The notes beneath the pieces were generated by a model. That model saw nothing but the letters and a program-made list of their open reading frames with translations, ran no database searches and was not told the origin of the DNA. From Membranipora membranacea (lineage: Eukaryota; Bryozoa; Gymnolaemata; Cheilostomatida; Membraniporidae), in contig OU612071.1 in NCBI GenBank assembly GCA_914767715.1, forward strand, positions 2,356,001-2,420,000: a stretch of DNA of 64,000 bases. The letters are read 5' to 3'. Both the position numbers and the translations under genes were made by a program. Positions 46,742 through 58,216 of the stretch are shown piece after piece (position 1 is the stretch's first letter; every line of letters starts with the position of its first letter).

Positions 46742-46899
46742 CCCTGGAGGAAGATAATTGCTATTCATCTTTTTCCTTCTCTGGTAATTTGGCCTAGCAC
46801 CGAATTTTTGCGACATATGAGATGGAGAAAAATACATTGCTCTTTGCAATTTAATCCAAGCAAGAGTCATTATGTAAAGAAATTATATTCTTTCTCATG

Positions 46900-47345
46900 T
46901 ACTGCCAATCATAGGTACACTCTTTGCCTTGGATATATTCCCTTCAGTTTTGCTTATCAGCAACAGTACTAATTTTTTCTTTTAGCTTTTTAACAGATTT
47001 TTTCTTCTCCAATGTTAATAATATTCATGGCAAAATGCTCAATGTGACTCAGTACAAAGTTCAGGGTGACACAGAGTCACCTAATTTGAAAAAAATGATG
47101 CCGCACACATTCCCCAATCACACAATGTCTTAAAAGACTGCAAAGCGGGCTTATCGAAAAGTGAATGGAACCACAGGTCAACACAATGCAATTATAATTG
47201 AGAGTAAACAATATGTCGGCTGAATGAAATGAATGCGCTATTCACTTCCATAACAAAGAAACATGAATTGGACCAAGATTATTCAAACCTATCCTAGTTG
47301 TTATCAGTCAGCAAACTGATGAAATTTTGTAATGTGCATTATTTC
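46900..47345 (+). mobile_element. LINE fragment, family 1
   Basis: The frame 46,924-47,133 reads FLTDFFFSNVNNIHGKML and then LKKMMPHTFPNHTMS. It continues to the CTGTTGGCTGAATG-like block and a TTATCAGTCAGCAAACTGAT block also found near 33,330 and, inverted, at 38.71 kb. Confidence 0.6.
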
Positions 47346-48045
47346 AGAAATGTAATGTGTATGCACGCTTACTTACTAGATTTACCACCTATCTTTTGCT
47401 TGATTTGGATCTTTACATTAATTGAATTAAAAACAAATCGAATCAAATAAGCTTACAATGATGACTCTGAGGCAGGTCGCCGAGTCAATCTCAACTGTTC
47501 CGGGCATAACCCTCAACATAAGCACATAAATTATCATAGAATTTTGGCGAACAGATGCATATTGAGGACTTGACACTGAAAACTTTTAACCATTAGTGAA
47601 GACATTATTTACCATGATTGGCGTACTACAAAATATTACAAAGGACAGCTCAAATCAGGTGAAATTCTTCCATGGCACAGTGTTTCAATTTGCCAGAATA
47701 TTCAATCAAACAGGTCTGCTGAATTAAGATATTTGCAGACTTTATCTCTTTGAGTTATGTTTATATTTGGAGTGACCCTCTCTTCCCTCTTTACCTCTTT
47801 CCTAACTACAACTGCTGTCTCGATGTTAAACAACAGCACCAATATAGATGTTGACAAACCTTGTTCCCAAATAATCTAACGGCGGTGTTTTTCATCACAG
47901 TAGGACCTGACATTGTGATCTGTTTTATAATGAACTATTGCTATAAAGAATGAAAAAATTTATCTTGCGCAGCATAAATTAGATTTGTTATAGGACACCT
48001 ATCAGTGCAGTTAAATATATGCAAATATTTATATTAATATATATT

Positions 48046-48077
<32 letters not shown>

Positions 48078-50595
48078 TGTATGAGTCAGTTCTTATCATT
48101 TCATTTTAGCCTACTGCTACATTGTTCTAACTTTTCTTTTCCTAGCTATTGTGTATCAACTTGTGTAATGTTTTACTGCTAATTAATGCCTGCGTGTACG
48201 TTGTAATTTTACCTGTCATTGTTCTTGATTTTTAGTTACATGTCTTTTCAATTCTACACCATATTTTTATCAATTTTTCTGTTTTCTGGGTACAAGTCCT
48301 AAGGACTTATTCTTCTCCAGAATAAACATGGAATATATATATATATATATATTCGATTCAGTCCTTTCAAAGCACTGGCTTGATGAACATCAGATTACAA
48401 GCCATCATCTTAATATTAGCATATACAACTAAGTAGAGAGCTTGTAAGTTTTGATGATGTGTCAACAAGAGAATATTTCTCCTTTGATTGGTTAGTCACA
48501 AGATAGAAAGTGTTGGAGAAAGAATAATATGCAATCATAAAAAACGTAGATGTCAGAACAGAAAGAAATGTTAGAGGAAGAAGTACAATAAAAATGCTGG
48601 TCTGATTTCAACAATACTTCAAGAAAGGGAGATTTAATGCTTGTTTTTCTATCCTTGCACTTAGTATACTTTCATGGTTGTTATAATGTGCGCCCCTATC
48701 TGTGTTAGGGTGTTTTAGGTTACATTATTCTAGATTTCTATTGCGTGTAATAAAGTATGCTTGATAACTATACAAAGGTCTAGCAAAGACTGAATCTAAC
48801 AGGCAGTATAAAATATAAACAGAGACTGGTGCCGCTGCAGTGTTGACAGCTTGACAGTTGTTATGTCACACAATATAACAATGGTGTAGTGACAACAGAG
48901 TCGATGTAAGACTAGGAGTGCGACTTACAATTTATTGTGATGGAATATGAAAAGAGCGATGATTTAGTTGGTTAGTCTGAACAGTGAGCGAGGCTGTACT
49001 GGTCCATAAAAAAACTGAAATGTTTCTCATAAGATGTGAAAAGAAACGCAGCCCAAGGTTCAGAAGGTCATTTTTGAGCAAAAAATAGAACTGTTCAGTA
49101 CAAGAAAATCATGACTCATCTGATTCATTAATCATTGTGAAAGAAGAAAGACTGAAAGGAAAACTGATATGAAGAGAACAATGCTAGTACTGTTCATACA
49201 ATGATGCGGATGACAAAAGTTCAAAGTTCTCTGTGACAAGCCTTTGTCATACGTTCAAAGCTCAAAAGTCATCCTATTGAATAATCAAGTTGGTTTGAAA
49301 TAGTGAACAGCATACTGTTGGTGAAACAACATCGCTCCCTTATATTTTCATCTGTCTGGTATTATTTCCAAATAAGATTGGAAAGTTTATAATATACATT
49401 TATATTTCTACGCTGAATATGACATGACACACACACGTTGTGTTTTAGTGTGATATGTCATATGAAATAAAATGTATATGCTGCAAACCAACACTACAAA
49501 GTCAAAGTTCATGGTTGAAGCTTTGACCACTGGTAGTACAAAGCTTTATTGATGGTCTTTGGAGTTAATCCTTGTTTATTTCATGCAAATCTACTGTTAA
49601 ATACTGGAGACTTGAACAAGAGGGTAGTGGGATGCAAAGTGATAACTCAAGATAATGTAAGGTATCTAAATAACATACATGTACAATGCACAAATCAATC
49701 ATCAGCATTGACAATCATGGCCATTAATCCATCTCTTGTACTGAAACAAACGCTTGCAATTCCAAACTCTACTGTCTCTCATTAAAAGGCTGCAACTGAT
49801 AATAAATAAGCTTGCAGCTCATTGGGAAAGGCTTCTGACATTTGCTTTCATTTAACACGTGGTCCACCCCCAGATATCATATTGATCCTAGTTTCAGAGG
49901 ATAAAACTGGCTTCAAAGTTACAAACAGCCAATATTGTAACAGAATAAGAGTTATGCCATTGAATCAATTAGGAGACTACATAGATTAAAATCAGTCCGG
50001 AAAGAAAATTTAAAAATATGCATTATGAGAAATCTACATATGCGACCCATATGTGTCTTGATTGACCCATTCTGGATTGTGAATTGATTTTTTTTGTGAA
50101 AAAACTCGTGAACTCTATAAAGTCTCTTGCGATTCTACCTACTAGATCCATGACTAATGAACATAAATATTATTCTTTTACAACAGATCAAGAGTGTCAG
50201 ACACTCACAGGTTTTCCTCCTCTTTTGCTATTTAAGGAAACTGATTAATGTTTCTAAGATCATAACGACACAGGGAAGAGGACAAGGGGATATCTTTCAG
50301 GTTAGCACGGTGTTTCTTTATTCTATTATTGTGCTTTTCTTTGTATTTAAAATGGACCATCACTTTCAAATTCCTCTCTTCAGATGAGTTCCGATCTCGG
50401 GAAGGGAGATTGTAAAATGGCACTTTGCGATTTGATACATAATCCGCAAGCAAAAGGTTTGTTCTCTCAAATCATATAAATATCCATGATAATTCAGCCA
50501 TTTCTGTCATTAAGGCACTGCAGAATGTTTATAAGCAAAATTGTAATGCAGAAAAATGTGTCTTTATTTCTCAGAAGATTTAGTGCAAACGTAAT
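47346..50595. other. No supported gene; simple repeats
   Basis: About 3.2 kb without a convincing exon. It holds (AT)n runs at about 48,045-48,075 and 48,330-48,352. The open frame at 49,549-49,785 has no motif. The run of blocks near 48.5-49.2 kb is purine-rich but not coding. Confidence 0.45.
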
Positions 50596-51346
50596 ATGGC
50601 AGCGGCCATGGACACAAAGATACACCAGGAGAACAAGCTGGTATGTGATACAAAGGCTGGGCCGGTGTTTGTTCTGAAATGTGGACATAAGTTTTGTGCG
50701 AGCTGCCTGCACTCTCTGCATGAAGGAGAGGCTGACAGTAGGGGGTATGAGCAGCCATGTCAGATCTGTTTCAAGATAACAGTTCCATTAATCTCCGCTC
50801 TGAACCGAAAGGAAACGGTAACTGATGGATGGCTACTGTCATATGAACATGATAAATGGTGAGGCTTATTTTTATGTCTCTTATATCATCTTCGTTTTAT
50901 ATCTGCTATTTTAAAATATTGTGGATATTAATAATCATAGGCAGGAGATTCTTTATAAAGTGAATCCCTGAGATATTTCACATACATTTTGAGAAAACAA
51001 CTATCGCGATATGCTGTATTTTCTATTCAGATGATAAGCTTACTCCTTGTCGGATATTCGAGCAAGGCGTCAAAATGACAATGGAGCGTAGGCAAAGAGC
51101 CATCAATACCGCTATAGAAGCAGTTAAGAGGTAGATTATCAAATTATGGTAGTCTTTGTTATCGAGGAATTCGACCATAAGGAGGAAGGACTTTGGAGCT
51201 GCATTGTGAGACATAAAGATGATACCAATACGGCGACCATTGTCCACCCAAATCAGAACACCAGGCTGTATTTCACAATTGGAGAGTGTTTATTTTCGGT
51301 CTGGGAGTGTCTGCCAAGCAGATGTTCTAGGGTTAGAGCTCAGTGA
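50596..51346 (+). pseudogene. RING-type protein 1, disrupted paralogue of the 55.5-kb gene
   Basis: Exon 1 50,596-50,858 starts MAAAMDTKIHQENKLVCDTK and holds LKCGHKFCASCL and PCQICFKITVP. Exon 2 51,031-51,346 holds TPCRIFEQGVKM, ERRQRAINTAIEAVK and, in another frame, LWSCIVRHKDD, LYFTIGECLFSVWECLP and a stop. Both halves match RING protein 2. Two faults: the exon 1 donor is in phase 2 and joins to make TGA, and one base is missing near 51,131. RING domains usually act in ubiquitin transfer, but the first C-x2-C pair of a normal RING is reduced to one Cys here. A working form with other splicing is possible but not seen. Confidence 0.6.
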
Positions 51347-51554
51347 GTGAGGGAGTACAAGAGTTATATATGTAATAATATGTAATAATATTGTAGTGTT
51401 CAACAACGTTTTTACAAATACAATCTTTGAACTACCACAAATAACATTCATTTATTTTTATTTATCTACACACATCATTAGGAGAAATTGCATCTGATTG
51501 GTGCACAAGATTGGAACTTGTTTTACAAGTATAAGAACAATGTTCAAATAATGG

Positions 51555-52450
51555 TAAGAGAATCTTTATTTATTTAAAAAGAAACTCAGATGACTATGAG
51601 GATAAATTTAAAAACTCCAGCCTTTCTTCATAACATAGGTCTGGTAAAATGGTCTTTGTGGCCGATCGATTGATTCTTTCAAGGCGCACAATGTCACAAT
51701 CATTTGAAAGTAAAAACCAATCAGGAGCAGCATATGAGGCTAAAGATCGTATCTTGCCACAATAATGTTTAAATAAACCATTGGTATTCATACCTAGCAC
51801 CGTAAGTTGGCGTAATCAAAAAAGTCTCGAATTGCAATTAGATATAATGCTATCTACATGACTAGAAAAATTAAACTGATTGTCAATATGAACTCCTAAA
51901 AACTTGACTAAAACAGAAAGTGCAATATGATTATCATCATTTAAAGCTACAGGCTCGGCATATGTATGCCGGTGATTTATCAACATTATTTATAATTTCT
52001 GTTTTATCGGCATTTAGATTCATGTGGTTTTTTTCAGCCCAATTGATTGTAGCATATATAGCTGGTGCCACATCACCTGTCTTTTTTCCAAAACTCTCAT
52101 AAAATGTAGTGTCGTCAACAACAAAAAGATCATTTACATAAAAGAGCCACAGGAGTGGTCCCAGTTTTGTTCCTTGTGGAGCTCTTACGCTGATACCAAT
52201 AAAATCAGAAAACGTGCCATTTACTTATACACATTGCTTCCTCCACTCTGAAAAACTACTATGTCTAAAATAGTATGTCTAAAATATTACAATTGATTCC
52301 GTAATCCTTCATCTTTTGAATAACAATATTAGGCTGTAGCTGATCAAATGCCTTTGAAAAATCTAAACAGGCCAGTTGTACATAATTGTGCTCAGGGGAA
52401 TCTAAGTCAGCTGTTAAATCATCCAGTAGCTAATACATCGATTCAATAAA
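51555..52450 (-). mobile_element. LINE fragment, family 2: RT palm to carboxy end
   Basis: On the minus strand: HNYVQLACLDFSKAFDQLQP (near 52,400-52,340), a gap with a duplicated bit, APQGTKLGPLLWLFYVNDL then VVDDTTFYESF (catalytic xxDD near 52,110), INWAEKNHMNLNADKTEI, FLGVHIDNQFNFSSHV, and the C-terminal LERINRSATKTILPD..YEERLEFLNLSS (51,800-51,594). This is a typical CR1/L2/Rex1-style reverse transcriptase, 5'-truncated and with a few stops. An A/T-rich tail follows at 51,555. Confidence 0.75.
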
Positions 52451-53207
52451 GCATTGCGGGATTTTATAATATGATGATATAATAGTCATATACCACTCTA
52501 TCAAATAGCAGGTAGTATGGCATGGCAATTTCAACTGCTTACCTCTGTCCAGAACCGCTTGTTTTGGGTATTTATTATTGAAAAGCATTGAGGCACTGAG
52601 GCATTTAATTGGTCATTGAACTATGGAAGGTGTAGAAGCAATGATGCTAACATTGCTTTTCTGTCCACAATCAAGGCTTTTTGTCGATAACCCAATCAAT
52701 TTTGATTGGATTTTGAGTTTGAAAATTACAATAGATTTAGCAGCTTGTTTGATGATTATTTCAAGCAAAAACAAAATTTTGAAGTAAATGTAGTATCAAG
52801 TTGTTAACAGGAAGCTGCTTATTGAAGGTTGATTTTCCAATTCAAAATCTGGTCGCAATTGATCGAGCAATGAACAACAAACCTTGATTATCGACAGCAA
52901 ATCAATGAGAACATCATTGATTCTACACTTTCCAATGACGTTACGCCGCCCCACACTTAGGTGCACCATTTCAGCTGTATATGTTTTCCTGCCTAGGTTC
53001 ATTATAATTTTTATGATTTCTCTTCAAAATATGGGAGTTCTACTGGTAGCTATAATCATTTACTACTGTTACATAGTGCAAAAGCAAGAGCTTCAAGCAG
53101 CAACCGTTAAGAGCAACATGCTAATCCTTGGTCAGATTAATAGGTAAGACCACAACTACAGACAACCAAAGTTGTACTGCACCCTAAATTGCAAACACCA
53201 TTCACCA
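52451..53207. other. No firm gene
   Basis: A minus-strand frame, 53,002-52,796 (MNLGRKTYTAEMVHLSVGRR..), looks coding-like over 40 residues but has no known motif. The overlapping plus-strand frame (52,884-53,147) has one hydrophobic segment. Neither can be assigned. Confidence 0.3.
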
Positions 53208-53211
53208 TTAA

Positions 53212-54340
53212 AGGGCAACCAAGGTTTCGCAGCAATGCATTAAGGCAATGTCAAAGACCGCAAAAGAATGCCAAAAAACACCACAAAAGTCCTTAAAAAG
53301 ACCTCAAAAGTCCCTAAAAATAGCTGTTTTTTGGCATTCTTTTGCTTTATATTCAAGAAAAATGAAGATGCAATGGAAAATTATGTTGGCATTTCCTGTG
53401 TGCACCATGGTTAATGAAAGCGGCTTTGTATGTGAGAACTTTCAAGAAAACTTTTTTTGGCCACAATAATAGTTATTTGGACAGCATGTTTGGCGTTATG
53501 CAAAGGTGCCGAAAATATTAGCCGTATTCGAGAGTCTACTGTCATTGCAATATACAAGCTAATTTTTTGAAAGTCAATGTGTATGACATTTGAAGAGTAC
53601 TCTAAGAGAAAATCTCATTTAATTTTGATTCGAGCCTATGATATGTTGTGAATTAATGATTGAGATTTAACATATTTTCACGGCTTCACACAAAAATGTG
53701 TTGTATGGCGTGACGTGAAAAGTCAATTTAGACTAGTCATATATCAAATAAAATCAAATTTTACGATGAACGCAAACTCTAAGTATACATTCTACCTGAT
53801 TTGAAATTTCTTGCAATTAATTTGACTGCTCAATCTGCATCGACAAAAAGAGCGTTTTCTACCTCATTTCCTCCCTAAAATGACACAACGTCATCCAATC
53901 GAGTTTTTGTTCAGGTATTCATTTTCAGTAGCTCGGCAGCTTTCCAACGGTATATGATATGTTGATATTCGGATCGGTCTTTGACATTACCTTAATGGGT
54001 AGCAAATTATGTGCTGGGCAGCAGCTGCTTTGTGCATTACGCGATGCAGAACTCAAAGTAGTTGCTGACTCTAAGCTGGGTAACATTTTAGCTTAGGGGA
54101 GGTTCCAAGACTTTGCTGTAATAATTATAGAACACAGGCTAAATAATAACAGGAACAGGAAACTGCTATGTGGTATTCTCTTTTAGCTGCGTTCGAGTAC
54201 CTGATGGAAGAAATGTTTCACAAGAATTCTGGCTGAATAATCATCCGAATTATATTTTGTATTTTTCCCCATGCAAAAGGTGCAATCTGCTTTTAATCAA
54301 TGGCCATCAATGAGAAGTTGTTTGAAACCTTGGTTGCCCT
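53212..54340. mobile_element. 1.13-kb non-autonomous TTAA element
   Basis: TTAA at 53,208-53,211 and 54,341-54,344 flanks 17-bp inverted ends AGGGCAACCAAGGTTTC. TTAA duplication with AGGG ends suggests a Kolobok-like (or piggyBac-like) family. Inside, a second inverted pair lies at 53,231-53,262 and 53,968-54,003 (CATTAAGG.AATGTCAAAGACCG), and a hairpin at 53,257-53,347 (GCAAAAGAATGCCAAAAAAC). No transposase is present. Confidence 0.75.
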
Positions 54341-54344
54341 TTAA

Positions 54345-55454
54345 GCAGAGTAGATAAAATTACTCTTCAGAGAAAACAACCATCATTATTTACAAACTTA
54401 TTTAGGTTCTATTATTTTCATGTCCATCTTTGCTCTGTGTACGCCAAGCGTGCCAAACATCATGGGTGCTTGGGAGAGCACTGCAGCGTCCTCCAGTACC
54501 CAATATACCAATGTTTAAAATACAATTTGTCTGTGTTTAATAGTTCCATTTTGACCTTGTCAAGCAATTAGCTTGATGGCCATTGATAATAACCACTACA
54601 TGTAGCATCCATGTGGATGTTTGCTATTGAAAAGGGATATATTCTCATTTTATAACAACTATTGTACAAGCTCAGAATCAGATTGGACGCAAGACATTTT
54701 CAGGAAATAATGGTGGGTAGTTTGGATATTTGATAGAGTTTAGTTCTATGCTCAGTTTTGATTTAAACAAAGTCATTTTTCTTGATCTTGATTGACATGC
54801 GTTTTGTTTGGTTTTTTTCCTTCATTCTCAATGGTCGATTTTGAATAAAAGTCCAATCAAATAAAGGTTATTATGTGAATTATTGCATCACTATGAAAAT
54901 CTCAAGTAAGGCGAATTGTAGTCAGATATTGTGATTTTAAAAGATTGGTTTGTCTCCCAACAAATACAATATGAGAGATGAGAGCAAGGTAATGGCCAGA
55001 ACATTTATAAAAGTGTATGAATGTATTATACAATAATTCATTATATGATTTATATTATATATTATATTATATGATACTATATAATATTATAATACATTAT
55101 ACTCTATAACAATATAATATATTAAATATATTCATTGATCAACGAACCATTGATTGATTGATTATTTGATTGATTGTTTGATTGAGGAGTTGATCGTAAG
55201 ATTAATTGAATGGTTTTATTGCTATCACTAACAGTTCAAGTTGCAAGAAAAGTGTTGCTGATACACATACTCTGCTTGTGAGCTTGTGCAACGGGAAAAA
55301 TATTTTATGTACCTTTGCTTTTGTTCTTTAAGTCATAAATATTATTTTTAAATTCATTAAGTTATGTGTGAATATACTTTGTGCACTTTTTAATTTGCAG
55401 TTCTCCCCTTACTCGATTAAATGAAGGATGAGTAGCAAGTTATTGTCAAAGTTA
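54345..55454. other. No supported gene; AT-rich tract
   Basis: Non-coding. At 55,025-55,130 there is a dense TATAT/TATTAT tract, followed by a (GATT)n run at about 55,150-55,190. Confidence 0.5.
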
Positions 55455-56323
55455 TTAAGCGACTGGCAGACACTGCCAGACAACAAACTGACACTTTCCG
55501 AGTGTGAAGTTGATGATGGTATCCTGGTTGGCACGTATGTGGAATCCTATCTTATCCTCTCTATTTCTCACGATACATCCCCATCTAGTTAGATCGAACA
55601 TCTCGACTACATGTTGGGCTCTACTTTCGTTATAGGCATATTTCGGTACAGCATCGATTGCATAGGCAATGACTCTCCCTCTCTGCTCCTTGCTCATCCC
55701 AGCACCTTGGTCCGTTATCCTGCAAGGTTTTAGTTTTTCTGTTGGATTAATAGACCACACTTTTTACTTTTTGTAAAGTTATGTTAAATGGGTAGACATT
55801 GTGTGCATTTGATATGCTGGTGTGAGGGTGGGAGCCGATGCTTGGTCAGACTTTTTTATTTATAAATGTATAAAAAGTAAGTGATCAAGTTTTCTTACAC
55901 TGTATCTCAAAAAGTACTTTAAGTGATCGAGAATTGGCTCTTGTTACGGCAAGAGAGATCAGAGCCAACAAATTAGCAAGTGAATAGGTACAATTTACAA
56001 ACAGAGAATATATGAAGGTTCTAAGCATAGATTGTCTTACCTTTTGTTCTATTGACCATGAACATATCACAAAGATCCGCTCCAGCCATGACGAGTTTGT
56101 CAAATGTTGTTGAATCCGACAGTTCAGCTATATCTGGAACTGTTATCTTGAAGCAGAACGGGCAAGTTTGCTCAATTATTTCACCTGATTGTTTTTCGCA
56201 AACATCCAACAAACATTTCCGACAAAACTTATGCTTGCATTTAAGATTTAACACCATCCCTACAGTTTTACTACATGGCCATTCGTTCTCCATCTGGTGT
56301 ACTCTACACCCCAGCGAAGCCAT
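55455..56323 (-). CDS. RING-type protein 2 (188 aa), intact
   Basis: Exon 1 56,323-56,041 and exon 2 55,738-55,455 join in phase 1 with GTAAGA and CAACAG borders; stop TAA. Residues about 17-55 form an atypical RING: WPCSKTVGMVLNLKCKHKFC, then RKCL, and TCPFCFKITVP. The usual first C-x2-C pair has only one Cys, as in its paralogue. The second exon encodes a conserved domain of unknown role: KPCRITDQGAGM, GRVIAYAIDAVPKYAYN, WGCIVRNREDKIGF and NFTLGKCQFVVWQCLP. The pair with the 50.6-kb copy suggests duplication with inversion. The likely role is ubiquitin ligase or a protein-binding module; catalytic activity is uncertain given the missing Cys. ATG lies just after a purine-rich leader. Confidence 0.65.
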
Positions 56324-56329
56324 ATTCCC

Positions 56330-57399
56330 TCAGCTCCTTTAAACTTATCTGTTTTCTTTACAATTCAGGATGTCACACAAACGGTTTTACGCTGCTGTAA
56401 ACCAGCTTGTTCCCTTGCTGTACTTAACTTTACAGGCTGTATGACCAGTGCGTGACGGCATTTGTTTTAAAACCAATGTGTACGTCACTTCTGGTAACTT
56501 TAAAAGCCTTTAGAGAAAAATGACTAGACAGATTATATTTTTTGCATAAAAGTATTCACGTTGAAGCAGTTTGACATGTATTTACCTTAGTGTGTGTCGG
56601 TGGTATTCAACTCAGTGATGCAGTTCTTTTTATAGCAGCAGTTCAAGAGATGAGAGAGCACAATTTAAAGTCACAGCGGAAAAATTCTGACCCTGGATTG
56701 TTCAAGAGGCAATTCATTGTTTTTTTCATTAGTAAGAGTCCTATCACAGGTGCATTGAGAATGAAATAAGGAAGGGCATAAAAAAAGCTCATGTGTCACA
56801 GTAGTCAGTCATTTCCTTAAGTTTATCTTACTCTCTTCACAGTCAGCATTCAGGCTGGCGGTCATTAAGGGGCGTGGGTGGGAGGCTAGGAGACTCTGTT
56901 TTCTGCAATCTATCACTTTTTTTTACTTTGGCACCTGTTTCCATCACATGCACCTCAATTTTCAAAGTTCTTACTCTGCTTTTAGGGGTTCTCATACCCT
57001 AAAACACAAAACCATGCTGTTACATCAATAAATTACTATAATTGTATGGACCTACTGGCATCTGTATTTTCCCATTTCTGGAAAAATCTCAGACATGACA
57101 CTTTTTGAAAAAACCATGTCAATGTCATGTCAATATAGGCTCTTTAGAAATAGACCTGACTCTTTGTCCTTTGTAGCCAAATGAGAATGTGTCCTTTTTC
57201 CTATATTGTTCCTTGCTAGTTAAAAAGTTGTCTGTAAAATCTGATCAAAACCACCACTATTGATCAAATATGACTAGTTCTTTATCTTAAAAAAGCTAGC
57301 AGTCGCTAAAAATCGCCATCCTGAATGAGGTATAGGGCTGGCTGTGACTCAATTAAGTATTCAAGATTTCAGATTTGTTTTATCTGCTTAGATCTGTGA
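56330..57399. other. No supported gene
   Basis: About 1.07 kb with no exon or repeat that I can recognise. The part next to 56,323 should hold the RING 2 promoter; no TATA box is evident. Confidence 0.45.
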
Positions 57400-57480
57400 G
57401 CTCATATCCTGATAGCACATGTGGTAGAGCGCCTGATCAGAGATCATATAGTTGTGTGTTCCAAACCACATCTTGTCATC
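57400..57480 (+). repeat. tRNA-derived SINE piece
   Basis: ATAGCACATGTGGTAGAGCG (A box) and TGTGTTCCAAACC (decayed B box) are spaced as in a tRNA-like promoter. Stems pair poorly. Confidence 0.45.
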
Positions 57481-58216
57481 AAATATTCGATGCATTGCCG
57501 AGGTTGAAGGATGTTCTTGAAAGGCTCTTGAAATGGCTCTTCTTTTCACTATCCACCATTGGGAACCAACGCAATGGCTTCATGATCAAAATCGATGATA
57601 GAATTTTGTTTTGTTGCTAAAACTTGGCTGGTGTTGATATTACCCCTTAAAATTTTTTTGTTCTAATGACAGTGACCAATTTAGTTATTATTTTCATATG
57701 TTGATTGAGCGAAATAAGTTGTGCCAGCTCATGGTCAGAACAAAGTCCTAATGTGTCATGTATAGTTACACCTGTCACAAATGTATATAATAGGCTTCAA
57801 GTCCTGTATTCTCTGAAGTCTAAAATAGATACAAGCATGAAGGATGTTTAATAATTGAAGCTACCATCTAGTATATACCCTAATGAGACTCATACCGCAG
57901 AGTTATACCATGGACTTATACAAGAAGGAAAAGCCCACCGATAAAAATTACAAAAAAAAGCCAAAGACAATTTAAACTAGCCCAAAATCCTAAGCTGATA
58001 GCTGTCAAAATCATGCTGCTGATGAGGGCGTGTCACAAACCCCAAACACATGTTAGGAACTTGGTGGATTTTTCCCTCAATCATTGTACCACCACCACTG
58101 GTAGTTTCTCTTTGCATCAAGGTTGAAGCCAATTTTCTCACAATGCCGACGCATGATTGAAAACCATAACGGAATTAAAAATTATCACACCAATAAGTAC
58201 TACAACATACCTTGGT
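57481..58216. other. No supported gene
   Basis: Non-coding. Probably includes the 3' untranslated region of the minus-strand gene ending at 58,217. Confidence 0.4.

Noticed and set aside
47346-50595. Open frames at 49,549-49,785 and 50,157-50,387 as genes
   Set aside because: No splice context, no motif and no copy elsewhere in the window.
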